Below are positions 39,093 through 50,504 of a stretch of DNA of 64,000 nt, piece by piece; within the stretch, counting starts at the first letter, position 1; every line of letters starts with the position of its first letter. The notes below the pieces were generated by a model. That model worked only from the letters and a program-made list of their open reading frames with translations, was not told the origin of the DNA and ran no database searches. Source of the DNA: Gordonia malaquae NBRC 108250 (GTDB lineage Bacteria; Actinomycetota; Actinomycetes; Mycobacteriales; Mycobacteriaceae); NCBI RefSeq assembly GCF_000344135.1, contig NZ_BAOP01000010.1, positions 1 to 64,000 on the forward strand, read 5' to 3'. Position numbers and translations under genes: made by a program.

Positions 39093-39431
39093 TCAGACGG
39101 TGAAGCCCAGTGCGCGCAGCTGCTCGCGGCCGTCGTCAGTGATCTTGTCCGGACCCCAAGCGGGAATCCACACCCAATTGATCTCCACGTCGGTGCACAG
39201 ACCGCTCGAGACCAGTGCGTTCCGCGTCTGATCCTCGATCACGTCGGTCAGTGGGCACGCGGGCGAGGTCAGCGTCATGTCCAGGCGGACCGCCGCCTCG
39301 TCGTTGATCTCGAAGCCGTACACCAGCCCCAGATCGACGACGTTGATCCCGAGTTCGGGGTCGACGACGTCGCGCATCGCCTCTTCGACGTCGTCCTCGC
39401 TCGGCAGCGAGGTGGTCACGGTATCGGTCAT
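39093..39431 (-). CDS. DUF59/MIP18-type Fe-S assembly protein (SufT-like)
   Basis: A 112-aa small protein with VDPELGINVVDLGLVYG (about 23-39) and the TSPACPLTD segment carrying the conserved Cys (about 62) of the DUF59 family. These proteins help mature Fe-S proteins, probably by carrying or delivering clusters or iron. It is the last gene of the suf operon (Rv1466 in M. tuberculosis), 4 bases after sufU and just before the terminator. Confidence 0.93.
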   Translation of the reverse strand: MTDTVTTSLPSEDDVEEAMRDVVDPELGINVVDLGLVYGFEINDEAAVRLDMTLTSPACPLTDVIEDQTRNALVSSGLCTDVEINWVWIPAWGPDKITDDGREQLRALGFTV

Positions 39432-39435
39432 CGGT

Positions 39436-39885
39436 TCACGCTCCAGTCTGTCCGGCCACGGTCTGGGCGACCGCGTCCTTGAACGCCATCCACCCGAGCA
39501 GCGCGCACTTGACGCGTGCCGGGTACTTGCTCACGCCGGCGAAGGCGATGCCGTCGCCGATCAGGTCTTCGTCGCCCTCGTCCTGGCCACGCGACGTCAT
39601 CATCGTGTTGAACGAGTCGAGCGCGATCATCGCATCGGGGACGCTCAATCCGACGATCTGATCGAACAGAACCGACGTGGACGCCTGCGAGATCGAACAA
39701 CCCTGACCGTCGTACGAGACATCGGCCACCTCGCCGTCGACCACGGACACACGCAGGGTGATCTCATCACCGCACGTCGGGTTCACGTGGTGGACTTCGG
39801 CGTCGAACGGATCACGAAGTCCACGCCCATGCGGGTGCTTGTAGTGGTCCAGGATCACGTCCTGGTACATCTGCTCCATCCGCAT
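39436..39885 (-). CDS. sufU: Fe-S assembly sulfur-transfer protein SufU
   Basis: A 149-aa IscU-fold protein with three Zn/S-binding Cys in NPTCGDEITL (Cys40), GQGCSISQAS (Cys66) and VKCALLGW (about 127). The insertion typical of SufU rather than IscU is present. It accepts persulfide sulfur from SufS by Zn-ligand exchange. The ATG directly abuts the sufS stop codon, so it is translationally coupled. Confidence 0.95.
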   Translation of the reverse strand: MRMEQMYQDVILDHYKHPHGRGLRDPFDAEVHHVNPTCGDEITLRVSVVDGEVADVSYDGQGCSISQASTSVLFDQIVGLSVPDAMIALDSFNTMMTSRGQDEGDEDLIGDGIAFAGVSKYPARVKCALLGWMAFKDAVAQTVAGQTGA

Positions 39886-41941
<2,056 letters not shown>

Positions 41942-41988
41942 GTGAAGTGAAGTTCCTTCGTAAGAGTGTGGCTGTGGGGCGAAGGCGC

Positions 41989-43176
41989 TCAGGCGCCTGC
42001 GGTCTCGAGTTCGGCTTCGATGGCCGCCTCGAGTCGCTCGCGGAGTTCCGGGACGGCGATCTTGGCGAGCACCTCGCCGAAGAAGCCGCGGATCACCAGA
42101 CGACGGGCCTGGTCCTCCGGGATTCCACGCGCCTGCAGATAGAAGAGCTGCTCGTCGTCGAAGCGACCCGTGGCGCTGGCGTGTCCGGCGCCGACGATCT
42201 CGCCGGTCTCGATCTCGAGGTTCGGGACCGAGTCGGCGCGCGCGTTGTCGGTGAGCACCAGGTTGCGATTCAGCTCGTAGGTGTCGGTGCCTTCGGCGGT
42301 CGGCCGGATCAGCACGTCGCCGATCCAGACCGTGTGCGCCTCGCCGCGCTTGTCACCGGACAGGTCGCCCTGCAGGGCGCCCTTGTAGGTGACGTGCGAG
42401 CGGCAGTGCGGCGCCGAGTGGTCGACGAGGAGGCGCTGCTCGAGGTGCTGCCCCGCGTCGGCGAAGTACAGGCCCCAGAGTTCGGCGTCGCCGCCGGGAG
42501 CGCGGTACTGCACGTGCGGGGACAGGCGGACCAGGTCGCCTCCGAGGCTGACGGCGAAGTGGCGGATCGCGGCGTCGCGTCCGACCGAGATGTGGTGAGC
42601 CGTCACGTGAACGGCGTCGTCGGCCCAGTCGTGGACGTTGACGACCGTCAGATGCGCGCTGTCGCCGACGACGAACTCCACGTTCTCACCGATGGTCCCG
42701 CTGCCGCGCTGATCGAGAACGATCACGGCCTTGGAGAACGGCTCAGCGTGGATCTGCAGGTGGGTGTAGGCCACCTCGCCCTCGCCGGGTCCGTCGAGGG
42801 TCACGAACACAGGTTCGGCGACCTGAGCTTCCTTCTTCACCGTCAGCACGGTGGCCGAGGTGAAGGAGGAGTAGGCCTGGGCGGCGATGCGGTCGAACGG
42901 GGTGCCGCCCGTCCCGAGGCGCGCGTCGTCGCGGCCGACGGTCTCGACGGTCACGCCGTCGAACAGTTCGGTGACCGCGTAGTCGACCGACGTCGTGGCC
43001 TTCGCCGAACCGTCGTGGAGTCCACGCAGGCGGCGGAACGGGGTGAACCGCCACGCCTCTTCACGCTGTGCGGGCACCTCGAACGCGTCGACGTCGAACG
43101 AGCTGAACATCTCGCCCTTGTTGACGACGACGCTTCCTGCGCCGGCGCCGGGAGCGGTGGTCTCGAGGTCTGCCAT
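41989..43176 (-). CDS. sufD: Fe-S assembly protein SufD
   Basis: A 395-aa beta-helix scaffold protein. The C-terminal region has GAGHASATGRFDDEQLFYLQARGIPEDQARRLVIRGFF, the SufB/D family signature with the conserved His. It partners SufB and SufC. The start ATG overlaps the sufB stop by one base, which implies coupled translation and fixed stoichiometry. Confidence 0.95.
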   Translation of the reverse strand: MADLETTAPGAGAGSVVVNKGEMFSSFDVDAFEVPAQREEAWRFTPFRRLRGLHDGSAKATTSVDYAVTELFDGVTVETVGRDDARLGTGGTPFDRIAAQAYSSFTSATVLTVKKEAQVAEPVFVTLDGPGEGEVAYTHLQIHAEPFSKAVIVLDQRGSGTIGENVEFVVGDSAHLTVVNVHDWADDAVHVTAHHISVGRDAAIRHFAVSLGGDLVRLSPHVQYRAPGGDAELWGLYFADAGQHLEQRLLVDHSAPHCRSHVTYKGALQGDLSGDKRGEAHTVWIGDVLIRPTAEGTDTYELNRNLVLTDNARADSVPNLEIETGEIVGAGHASATGRFDDEQLFYLQARGIPEDQARRLVIRGFFGEVLAKIAVPELRERLEAAIEAELETAGA

Positions 43177-44615
43177 CAGCCGACCGATCCTTCCATCTGC
43201 AGTTCGATGAGCCGGTTGAGCTCGAGTGCGTACTCCATCGGGAGTTCCTTGGCGATCGGCTCGACGAATCCGCGGACCACCATGGCCATCGCCTCTTCTT
43301 CGGTGAGGCCGCGGCTCATCAGGTAGAACAGCTGATCGTCGCTGACCTTCGAGACCGTGGCCTCGTGGCCCATCGTCACGTCGTCCTCACGGATGTCGAC
43401 GTAGGGGTAGGTGTCGCTGCGGCTGATCTGATCGACCAGCAGAGCATCACACTGCACCGTGGAGCGGCTGCCGTGTGCGCCCGGGTTCACCTTGATCAGG
43501 CCGCGGTACGACGAGCGTCCGCCGCCGCGCGCCACCGACTTCGAGACGATGTTGCTCGACGTGTACGGCGCGAGGTGGACCATCTTCGAGCCGGTGTCCT
43601 GGTGCTGGCCCTCGCCTGCGAACGCCACCGAGAGCACCTCGCCCTTGGCGTGCTCGCCGGTGAGCCACACGGCCGGGTACTTCATGGTGACCTTGGAGCC
43701 GATGTTGCCGTCGACCCACTCCATCGTCGCGCCGGCCTCTGCCTTCGCACGCTTGGTAACGAGGTTGTAGACGTTGTTCGACCAGTTCTGGATGGTCGTG
43801 TAGCGGCAGCGACCGCCCTTCTTCACGATGATCTCCACGACAGCCGAGTGCAGCGAGTCGGACTTGTAGATCGGCGCGGTGCAGCCCTCGACGTAATGGA
43901 CGTACGCGTCCTCGTCGACGATGATCAACGTCCGCTCGAACTGACCCATGTTCTCGGTGTTGATGCGGAAGTACGCCTGCAGCGGGATGTCGACATGGAC
44001 GCCCTTGGGGACGTAGATGAACGATCCGCCGGACCACACGGAGGTGTTCAGTGCGGAGAACTTGTTGTCACCGGCGGGGATGACGCTGCCGAAGTACTCC
44101 TGGAACAGTTCCGGGTGCTCGCGCAGTCCGCTGTCGGTGTCGAGGAAGATGACACCCTTCTCCTCCAGGTCCTCACGGATCTGGTGGTAGACGACCTCGG
44201 ACTCGTACTGCGCGGCGACGCCGGCGACGAGGCGCTGCTTCTCGGCTTCGGGGATGCCGAGCTTGTCGTAGGTGTTCTTGATGTCCTCGGGGAGGTCCTC
44301 CCACGATTCCGCCTGCTTCTCCGTGGACCGCACGAAGTACTTGATGTTGTCGAAGTCGATACCCGACAGATCGCCGCCCCAGCTGGGCATCGGCTTCTTG
44401 TCGAAGATCCGCAGAGCCTTGAGGCGCTGCTCCAGCATCCACTCCGGCTCGTTCTTCTTCGACGAGATGTCGCGGACGACAGCCTCGGACAGACCGCGCT
44501 GAGCGGCGGCGCCTGCGTCGTCGCTGTCTGACCAGCCGTATCCGTAGCGGTCGAAGGAAGCGATCGTCTCTTCCTGGGACAGCTGCTGCGGTGCGGCGGG
44601 ATCGGTGACCGTCAT
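43176..44615 (-). CDS. sufB: Fe-S assembly scaffold SufB
   Basis: A 479-aa scaffold that receives persulfide and builds the cluster. It has [11 protein letters not shown] (conserved Cys), [15 protein letters not shown] and [23 protein letters not shown]. Its length is that of an uninterrupted protein. M. tuberculosis SufB is split by an intein, which is absent here. Its ATG overlaps the sufR stop by four bases (ATGA). Confidence 0.96.
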   Translation of the reverse strand: MTVTDPAAPQQLSQEETIASFDRYGYGWSDSDDAGAAAQRGLSEAVVRDISSKKNEPEWMLEQRLKALRIFDKKPMPSWGGDLSGIDFDNIKYFVRSTEKQAESWEDLPEDIKNTYDKLGIPEAEKQRLVAGVAAQYESEVVYHQIREDLEEKGVIFLDTDSGLREHPELFQEYFGSVIPAGDNKFSALNTSVWSGGSFIYVPKGVHVDIPLQAYFRINTENMGQFERTLIIVDEDAYVHYVEGCTAPIYKSDSLHSAVVEIIVKKGGRCRYTTIQNWSNNVYNLVTKRAKAEAGATMEWVDGNIGSKVTMKYPAVWLTGEHAKGEVLSVAFAGEGQHQDTGSKMVHLAPYTSSNIVSKSVARGGGRSSYRGLIKVNPGAHGSRSTVQCDALLVDQISRSDTYPYVDIREDDVTMGHEATVSKVSDDQLFYLMSRGLTEEEAMAMVVRGFVEPIAKELPMEYALELNRLIELQMEGSVG

Positions 44616-45379
44616 CGGGGGACCTTTCCATCGGGGTTGTCGGCGGCGCCGGGCTGAGCGTCCGCCTTCGGGTCTGACGTTTTCGTGTGAACCGCGGTGG
44701 CGATTGTGCTGACCGGCACATGAGTGCTGCAGACACAGTCACCGTTGGCGATCGTCGCCAGACGTTGAACGTGGGTGCCGAGCAGTTCAGTGAAGGCCGC
44801 CGTCTCCGCTTCGCAGAGTTCCGGGAACTCTGCGGCCACATGCGCCACCGGGCAGTGATGCTGGCAGATCTGCACACCGTTCCCGACCTGGCGAGTGTCT
44901 GCGGAATAGCCTGCACCGGTCAGCGCGTCGGCGATCTGGTCGACGGTCGCGATGACCGAGCCGGACTCACGGACGGGTTGAACCTTCGCGACGATTCCGT
45001 TCACGCGCTCACGCGCGAACTTCTCGACTGCTTCCTGACCTGCGATGTCACGCAGCGAGCGGATGGCCGCTCCGGCGAGATCATCGTAGGCGTGACGCAG
45101 CTTGCCGCGACCTGTCGGGGTCAGCTGGAACCACTTGGCTGGGCGACCTCGGCCGCCCTTGTTGAATCCGGCCGGCGCGAGATCCACGTCGCCGGAGTCG
45201 GTGAGGTTGTCGAGGTGACGTCGGACGCCCGCGGGACTGATCCCGAGACGTTCGGCGATGTCGCTCGCCGTCATCGGCCCCTCGTCGACCAGCAGAGACA
45301 CGACTGCCGCGCGGGTCTGGCCGTCTGCGCCAGCCCCTTCCGCGTGCTGCTGCCACTGCAGCTGCTTCGAGTCGGTCAT
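44612..45379 (-). CDS. sufR: Fe-S sensing repressor SufR
   Basis: A 255-aa winged-helix regulator (HTH about 30-85; [24 protein letters not shown]). The C-terminal half has the cluster ligand pattern of Suf[22 protein letters not shown], with CVCSTH later. It represses the suf operon when it carries a [4Fe-4S] cluster. The ATG at 45379 (MTDSKQLQW) is chosen because the residues before it are leader sequence. It is first in the operon, so autoregulation is expected. The divergent gene is mptB. Confidence 0.94.
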   Translation of the reverse strand: MTDSKQLQWQQHAEGAGADGQTRAAVVSLLVDEGPMTASDIAERLGISPAGVRRHLDNLTDSGDVDLAPAGFNKGGRGRPAKWFQLTPTGRGKLRHAYDDLAGAAIRSLRDIAGQEAVEKFARERVNGIVAKVQPVRESGSVIATVDQIADALTGAGYSADTRQVGNGVQICQHHCPVAHVAAEFPELCEAETAAFTELLGTHVQRLATIANGDCVCSTHVPVSTIATAVHTKTSDPKADAQPGAADNPDGKVPR

Positions 45380-45389
45380 GCTTTTCACA

Positions 45390-45401
45390 ACACAAGTGTG
45401 T
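45390..45401. promoter_or_regulatory. Candidate SufR operator ACACAAGTGTGT
   Basis: ACACA-AG-TGTGT is an inverted repeat 11 bases upstream of the sufR start. It combines ACAC and GTGT half-sites of the kind reported for mycobacterial SufR sites. On the minus strand, TTAGGTCACC further upstream (near 45431) resembles half an iron box. Both are inferences. Confidence 0.4.
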
Positions 45402-45502
45402 CTTAATTGATTCCCCTCTTCCAGCAAGGGTGACCTAAGCCTCTACGCTGTGCGAGCCGCATGCGTTCACCCGCCCTCGCCGAACTCCGAGCACCGGGCC
45501 GC

Positions 45503-45508
45503 TACAGT
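45503..45508 (+). promoter_or_regulatory. -10 TACAGT of mptB
   Basis: TACAGT ends 6 bases before the GTG at 45515. No ribosome site is seen, so leaderless initiation at the GTG is plausible and decides the start chosen for mptB. Confidence 0.4.
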
Positions 45509-45514
45509 CGTTCT

Positions 45515-47281
45515 GTGCCGGAACTCCCCCTGTTGCGCCGCGGCCTGGACTATCTGGGCCTGGCCAAGCCGCCCGTCGAGCGTTCCGTCGACGACACCGG
45601 CGACTACGGCTCCCGTCTTGCCCGGATGCACGACGACGAGGCCGAAGTCGGACCGCTCAACGCGTACGAGAACAAGCGACTACGACGCATCCAGCTGTTC
45701 GGGACGACGGGCACCGTCCTGATCCTCATCGGTTCGCTCGGCACGGGCATGCTGCCGGTGCTGCAGAATCCGATCGTCGGCACCCGAATCCTGTCGCTCC
45801 CGTCACGCATGTACTCGACGGCGTTGACCGTCTCCATCGGCGGCATGATGATGCTCGTCGTCGCCTGGCTCCTACTCGGCAGATACGCGATCGGCAGGTT
45901 CTCCGTCGAAGTGGCGGAGGGCCGGAGCCCGGCGCGGCGCATGTCGCGCAGGCAGGCAGACACCACGCTCATCATGTGGATCACTCCGCTGCTCCTTGCG
46001 CCTCCGCTGCTCAGCAAGGACGTGTACTCCTATCTCGCGCAGAGCGCGATCGCCTACAAGGGCATGGACCCGTACACCTACAGTCCGATGCGCGGGCTCG
46101 GCGTCGACCATCCGCTGACGCTGTCGGTCCCGAACCTCTGGAAGGACACGCCTGCTCCGTACGGTCCGCTGTTCTTGTGGATCGGCGAACATGTCACGGC
46201 CCTGACCGGCGACAACATCACGGCCGCCGTGCTCCTGCATCGCCTGATCGCACTTGCCGGCGTCGCGATGATCGTCTGGGCGCTCCCCCGTCTCGCTCGC
46301 CGCTGCGGCGTCTCGACAGTTGCGGCTCTCTGGATCGGTGCTCTCAATCCGCTTCTGATCCTTCATCTGATCGGCGGCATCCACAACGAATCGCTGATGC
46401 TCGGCATGATGCTCGTCGGCATGGAGTTGTGCTTCCGGGCGATCGAAGGCTCCGATCCACTACGCCGACCGTCCGGGCCGCTCCCTTCCCGGGCCGGTTG
46501 GATCCTGATCGGCGGCGCCGCCCTGATCGCCGCGTCGGCCATGATCAAAGTCGCGTCGATGCTCGCGCTCGGCTTCATCGGGATCGCTCTCGCTCGACGA
46601 TGGGGCGCCACGCTCCCGGCCTTGAGACACGCCCCGATCGGTCAGTGGTGGACTCGATCGAAGACGTCGATCATCGCGCTCAGCAAGTCAGCGTCGATTC
46701 TGCTCGCCGTGTCGGCGATCGTCATCGGTGGAATCGGCACGGCGACGGGCCTCGGCTTCGGATGGACCGGAACGCTCAGCACCGGAGGAATCGTCCGTTC
46801 GTGGATGTCGATGCCCACCCTGCTCGGCGTCGTCTCCGGCCGCGTCGGACTGTGGCTCGGGCTCGGTGAGCAGACACAGGCGATCCTCGACATCGCCCGT
46901 CCGATCGGCCAGGTGATCGCGGGAGTCTTCGTGATCCGTTGGCTGCTGGCGTGCCTCGCGGGTCGCGTCCACGCGCTCGGTGGTCTCGGCATCGCGATGG
47001 CGACCTTCGTGGTGTTCTTCCCATTCGTGCAGGCCTGGTACCTCCTGTGGGCGATCATCCCGCTCGCCGCCTGGGCCACCACCCGCTGGTTCCGCCTCGG
47101 CACCGTGATCATCTCCGGGATCATGTCCGTGGTCGTCATGCCGACGAGTTCGGACACTCCGCCTCTGACTGTCGCGCAAGGCCTGGCCACCGGAGTTCTG
47201 ATGGTCGGCGTGGCAGCCACCGCGTTCTTCATCGACAGTCCGATTCGAGTCTGGTTCAACCGCCGCCGACACAAGGTGTGA
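45515..47281 (+). CDS. mptB: Polyprenol-phosphate-mannose alpha-1,6-mannosyltransferase MptB
   Basis: A 588-aa GT-C glycosyltransferase with about 12 or 13 transmembrane helices, building the alpha-1,6-mannan core of lipomannan on the outer face of the membrane. LLSKDVYSYLAQ in the first large loop carries the catalytic Asp typical of the fold; FPFVQAWYLLW is a conserved late motif. The gene is divergent from sufR as in mycobacteria (Rv1459c). The GTG at 45515 is preferred because of the upstream -10 hexamer; an in-frame ATG at 45461 would add 18 residues. Confidence 0.9.
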   Translation: MPELPLLRRGLDYLGLAKPPVERSVDDTGDYGSRLARMHDDEAEVGPLNAYENKRLRRIQLFGTTGTVLILIGSLGTGMLPVLQNPIVGTRILSLPSRMYSTALTVSIGGMMMLVVAWLLLGRYAIGRFSVEVAEGRSPARRMSRRQADTTLIMWITPLLLAPPLLSKDVYSYLAQSAIAYKGMDPYTYSPMRGLGVDHPLTLSVPNLWKDTPAPYGPLFLWIGEHVTALTGDNITAAVLLHRLIALAGVAMIVWALPRLARRCGVSTVAALWIGALNPLLILHLIGGIHNESLMLGMMLVGMELCFRAIEGSDPLRRPSGPLPSRAGWILIGGAALIAASAMIKVASMLALGFIGIALARRWGATLPALRHAPIGQWWTRSKTSIIALSKSASILLAVSAIVIGGIGTATGLGFGWTGTLSTGGIVRSWMSMPTLLGVVSGRVGLWLGLGEQTQAILDIARPIGQVIAGVFVIRWLLACLAGRVHALGGLGIAMATFVVFFPFVQAWYLLWAIIPLAAWATTRWFRLGTVIISGIMSVVVMPTSSDTPPLTVAQGLATGVLMVGVAATAFFIDSPIRVWFNRRRHKV

Positions 47282-47331
47282 CACACGCCGCGTCGGTCGC
47301 ACCCGGCACCGTCCGTGGGCCGCGTCTGGCC

Positions 47332-47337
47332 TAGGCT
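47332..47337 (+). promoter_or_regulatory. -10 TAGGCT of the ABC exporter-ctaA operon
   Basis: TAGGCT ends 7 bases before the GTG at 47345, with no ribosome site. It indicates a separate leaderless transcript from mptB. Confidence 0.4.
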
Positions 47338-47344
47338 GGCAGGC

Positions 47345-48280
47345 GTGCCCGAACCGTCAGTCTCTTCCGTCGCCCTGAGCATCAGTGGGCTGGTCAAGCG
47401 GTTCGACGACGTCGTCGCCGTCGACGGCCTCGATCTTGAACTCCGAACCGGCGAGGTCCTCGCGCTCCTCGGCCCGAACGGCGCGGGGAAGACGACAACC
47501 GTCGAGATCTGCGAAGGCTTCGGCGCTCCCGACGCAGGCCGCGTCGAAGTTCTCGGACTCGATCCGATCGCCGACAACGACGCCCTCCGCAGCCGCATCG
47601 GTGTCATGTTGCAGGGCGGCGGTGCCTACCCCGGCGCGAAGGCAGCCGAGATGCTGCGACTGTGCGCGTCGTACAGTTCCGATCCGATCGACCCCGACTG
47701 GCTGATGGACGTGCTCGGCATCGCCGACGTGGCGACCACGCCCTTCCGCAGGCTGTCGGGAGGGCAGCAGCAACGGCTGTCGCTTGCGTGCGCGCTCGTC
47801 GGCCGGCCCGAGCTGGTGTTCCTCGACGAACCCACCGCAGGTCTCGACGCCCACGCCCGCATCATGGTCTGGGAGCTCATCAGTCGCCTCAAGTCTGACG
47901 GCGTGTCGGTCCTGCTGACCACCCACCACTTGGATGAGGCCGAAGAGCTCGCCGATCACATCGTCATCGTCGACCGCGGTCGCGTCGTGGCGTCGGGGAC
48001 GCCCGCCGACCTGGTCCGCCGTGACGCCGAGGGCCAACTGCGTGTCACCGCGGAAGGACTCGAGGCGGCGGAGCTCGAGAAGGCGCTACCCGACGGCTTC
48101 TCCTGCAGGCGCTCACCCGCGGGGGACGTCCTCGTCGCAGGCGACATCACTCCCGGCATCGTCGCCGCTGTCACCGCGTGGTGTGCCGAGCACGACATTC
48201 TCGTGACGAGCCTCGCGGTGGACACCAACTCCCTGCAGGACGTGTTCCTGGAACTCACCGGCCGCGAGGTGCGTGCATGA
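47345..48280 (+). CDS. ABC transporter ATP-binding protein (Rv1458c-like)
   Basis: A 311-aa nucleotide-binding subunit with Walker A GPNGAGKT (43-50), signature LSGGQQQR, Walker B LVFLDEPTAGLD and H-loop TTHHLDEAEELAD. A C-terminal extension of about 80 residues is typical of DrrA-like exporters. It overlaps the permease gene by four bases, and that gene overlaps ctaA the same way. The syntenic Rv1458c-Rv1457c-ctaA cluster has no proven substrate; a link to heme A or envelope lipid export is speculation. Confidence 0.92.
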   Translation: MPEPSVSSVALSISGLVKRFDDVVAVDGLDLELRTGEVLALLGPNGAGKTTTVEICEGFGAPDAGRVEVLGLDPIADNDALRSRIGVMLQGGGAYPGAKAAEMLRLCASYSSDPIDPDWLMDVLGIADVATTPFRRLSGGQQQRLSLACALVGRPELVFLDEPTAGLDAHARIMVWELISRLKSDGVSVLLTTHHLDEAEELADHIVIVDRGRVVASGTPADLVRRDAEGQLRVTAEGLEAAELEKALPDGFSCRRSPAGDVLVAGDITPGIVAAVTAWCAEHDILVTSLAVDTNSLQDVFLELTGREVRA

Positions 48281-49080
48281 CCGACCAGACCACCACACCG
48301 AACCGCTTTCCGGCGGGCACCTTTGCCCCGGCTCCGTCGCCCGCGCCGCTCACAGCCATGCTCGCGGCACAGACGCGGATGGAGCTGACCCTGCTGTTGC
48401 GCAACGGCGAACAGCTGCTGCTCACGATGTTCATCCCGATCACCCTGCTGATCGGCCTGTCGATCCTGCCGATCGACACCGGGTCGGGTGACACCCCGGC
48501 TGCACGAGCGACGACGTTCGTGCCGGCGATCCTGGCTGTCGCGATCATGTCGACGGCGTTCACCGGGCAAGCCATCGCGGTCGGTTTCGACCGCCGATAC
48601 GGCGCACTCAAGCGACTCGGCGCCACCCCGATACCCCGCTGGGGAATCATCGCGGGAAAGTCGTCGGCGGTAGCCATCGTCGTCGCTCTGCAGGCCGTGA
48701 TCATCGGCGGCATCGGCGCGGCCTTCGGTTGGCGACCGAGTGTCGGAGGGCTCGCGCTCGGCGCGGTCGTCATCGTTCTCGGCACTGTCGCGTTCGCGGC
48801 GCTCGGGCTTCTGCTCGGCGGCACCATGAAAGCCGAAGTGGTGTTGGCCCTCGGCAATCTGATCTGGTTCGTCCTCCTCGGAGTCTCCAGTCTTGTCGTC
48901 TTCGACGAGCACGTTCCGGCGGCCGTCCATTGGGCCGCCAGGTGCACACCGTCCGGTGCGCTCACCGAGTCCCTGACGCAGGCGTTGGCAGGCTCAGTTG
49001 ATCTGTTCGGCATCGGCGTGCTGGCGGCGTGGGCCGTCGTCGGCGGCGCCCTCGCAGTGAGGTGGTTCCGGTTCGAATGA
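48277..49080 (+). CDS. ABC transporter permease (ABC-2 type)
   Basis: A 267-aa membrane subunit with six predicted helices, starting around residue 46 (LLTMFIPITLLIGLSI) and ending just before the C-terminus. RRYGALKRLGATPIPRW, between helices two and three, is a hallmark of ABC-2 exporters. ATGA overlaps at both ends tie it to the ATPase and to ctaA. Substrate unknown. Confidence 0.9.
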   Translation: MTDQTTTPNRFPAGTFAPAPSPAPLTAMLAAQTRMELTLLLRNGEQLLLTMFIPITLLIGLSILPIDTGSGDTPAARATTFVPAILAVAIMSTAFTGQAIAVGFDRRYGALKRLGATPIPRWGIIAGKSSAVAIVVALQAVIIGGIGAAFGWRPSVGGLALGAVVIVLGTVAFAALGLLLGGTMKAEVVLALGNLIWFVLLGVSSLVVFDEHVPAAVHWAARCTPSGALTESLTQALAGSVDLFGIGVLAAWAVVGGALAVRWFRFE

Positions 49081-50018
49081 GCACTCAATCGTCGTCGCAG
49101 TCGTGGGGAGGCTTCCGCGCCCCGACGCGTGTCTTCCTGTACAGGTGGGCGATCGCCAACCTTGCCGCGAACATTCTGCTGGTCGTGACCGGAGGCGCGG
49201 TCCGCGTGACGGACTCCGGTCTCGGATGCCCGACGTGGCCGCAGTGCACCTCGGGGTCGCTCACACCGCATGCTGCGATGGGCATTCACGGCGTGATCGA
49301 GTTCGGAAACCGAATGCTCACGTGGGTGCTGGTCGTGGTCGCCGTGGGCGCCTGGGTCGCCGCGATGCGCTACCGACCGATGGATCGCCTCGCTCGTCGT
49401 CTCGCGACCGGTGTGGCTCTCGGAGTGCCGCTTCAGGCGGTGGTCGGCGGCGTCACTGTGCTCACCAACCTCAATCCGTGGGTGGTCTCGTTCCACTTCC
49501 TGGCGACGATCCTGATCATCTCGCTGGCTACCTGGCTCGTGTTTCACACCAACCCAGCCCGCGAGCACGACGCCGCGCCGGATGCTCCCCCAGTCGTCAC
49601 GCGGTTGGCGATCGCCGCGTCCTGGGTCGTCTACGCACTGACTTGGGTGACCATCTATCTCGGGACGGTCGTGACCGGCTCCGGGCCGCACGCCGGCGAT
49701 ATCAAGTCGCACCGCAACGGTCTCGAACCCACTCAGTCCACCCAGCTGCACGTCGATGCGGTGTGGACGCTCGTCGGCATCTCGATCGGGCTGATCCTGG
49801 TCACCGTCGTCGCGAAGCTCCCGTCGCGGCGTGCGGCGATCACGTTCGGAGGCGTCATCGTGCTGCAGGGGCTGATCGGCTACATCCAGTACGCTGCGGG
49901 CCTGCCCGAGTGGATGGTCGTCCTGCACATGTTCGGAAGCGCCCTGCTCATGGTGGGCGCCACCTACCTGTTGGTCTCCGCGACCCGGCCCACGGAGCCC
50001 ACCGCGACGAAGGCCTGA
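49077..50018 (+). CDS. ctaA: Heme A synthase CtaA
   Basis: A 313-aa membrane enzyme with eight helices, oxidising heme O to heme A for cytochrome c oxidase. Heme-binding His residues are in GIHGVIEFGNR, SFHFLATI, QLHVDAVWT and VLHMFGSAL. A CPTWPQC pair in the first periplasmic loop matches the conserved cysteines. Translation is coupled to the ABC permease. The farnesyltransferase partner ctaB is at 54891-55865. Confidence 0.94.
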   Translation: MSTQSSSQSWGGFRAPTRVFLYRWAIANLAANILLVVTGGAVRVTDSGLGCPTWPQCTSGSLTPHAAMGIHGVIEFGNRMLTWVLVVVAVGAWVAAMRYRPMDRLARRLATGVALGVPLQAVVGGVTVLTNLNPWVVSFHFLATILIISLATWLVFHTNPAREHDAAPDAPPVVTRLAIAASWVVYALTWVTIYLGTVVTGSGPHAGDIKSHRNGLEPTQSTQLHVDAVWTLVGISIGLILVTVVAKLPSRRAAITFGGVIVLQGLIGYIQYAAGLPEWMVVLHMFGSALLMVGATYLLVSATRPTEPTATKA

Positions 50019-50025
50019 TACGGAT

Positions 50026-50091
50026 AAACGCTCCTTTCAATGACAAACGCTCCCTTCGCGAAGGGAGCGTTTGTCGTTGAAAGGAGCGTTT
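50026..50091. terminator. 66-bp near-perfect nested palindrome
   Basis: Arms 50026-50058 and 50059-50091 are reverse complements with one mismatch and no loop. Within each arm a unit like AAACGCTCCTTTC is repeated (AAACGCTCCCTTC), so smaller hairpins are nested in the large one. It fills the gap between ctaA and the convergent gene ending at 50108. There is no T-tract. Confidence 0.7.
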
Positions 50092-50107
50092 GTCGGCAGG
50101 TGCGGCG

Positions 50108-50470
50108 TCAGTCGACGATCTTGCGGTTACGTGCCTTCGGGAAACGCTTCTGGCCTGCCACCCAGCCTGCCATCTTGCGCCAGTGCGACGGACTGACAGT
50201 CGCGGACGATGTCAGGTCGCGGTCCCACTCGGCCTTCTCGAGCCCCTCGACGGCGTCGATCACAGCTTCGGCCGTCGCCATGTCGCGCACCACACGGTCG
50301 CCGAGGACACCGTTCGAGCCGCCGACCAGGGTGATCCGAACGCCTGCGTCGCCTGCCGCCTGGAGGACGGCCTTGGCCGAGCCGCCCTCGGCTGCGACGT
50401 ACTTTCGGATGGAACCGACCACGTCGGCCGGTGCGGTCACGGTCGTCGCCACTGCGGAATCATCACTCAT
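50108..50470 (-). CDS. Hypothetical protein, 120 aa
   Basis: Family not recognised. A small soluble protein beginning MSDDSAVATTVTAP, with a helical middle (SIRKYVAAEGGSAKAVLQAAGDAG) and a basic C-terminus (WRKMAGWVAGQKRFPKARNRK). By position it lies where Rv1455 lies in M. tuberculosis, but I cannot claim homology. The ATG at 50470 follows a classic TATGAT -10 by 7 bases. It is divergent from the quinone oxidoreductase and convergent with ctaA. Confidence 0.75.
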   Translation of the reverse strand: MSDDSAVATTVTAPADVVGSIRKYVAAEGGSAKAVLQAAGDAGVRITLVGGSNGVLGDRVVRDMATAEAVIDAVEGLEKAEWDRDLTSSATVSPSHWRKMAGWVAGQKRFPKARNRKIVD

Positions 50471-50477
50471 ACGGGTG

Positions 50478-50483
50478 ATCATA
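50478..50483 (-). promoter_or_regulatory. -10 TATGAT of the 50108-50470 gene
   Basis: Minus-strand TATGAT is close to the ideal -10 sequence and ends 7 bases before the ATG at 50470. No ribosome site is present, which indicates a leaderless transcript. Confidence 0.5.
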
Positions 50484-50504
50484 CCGGCGTGCCAAAATGG
50501 ATCC

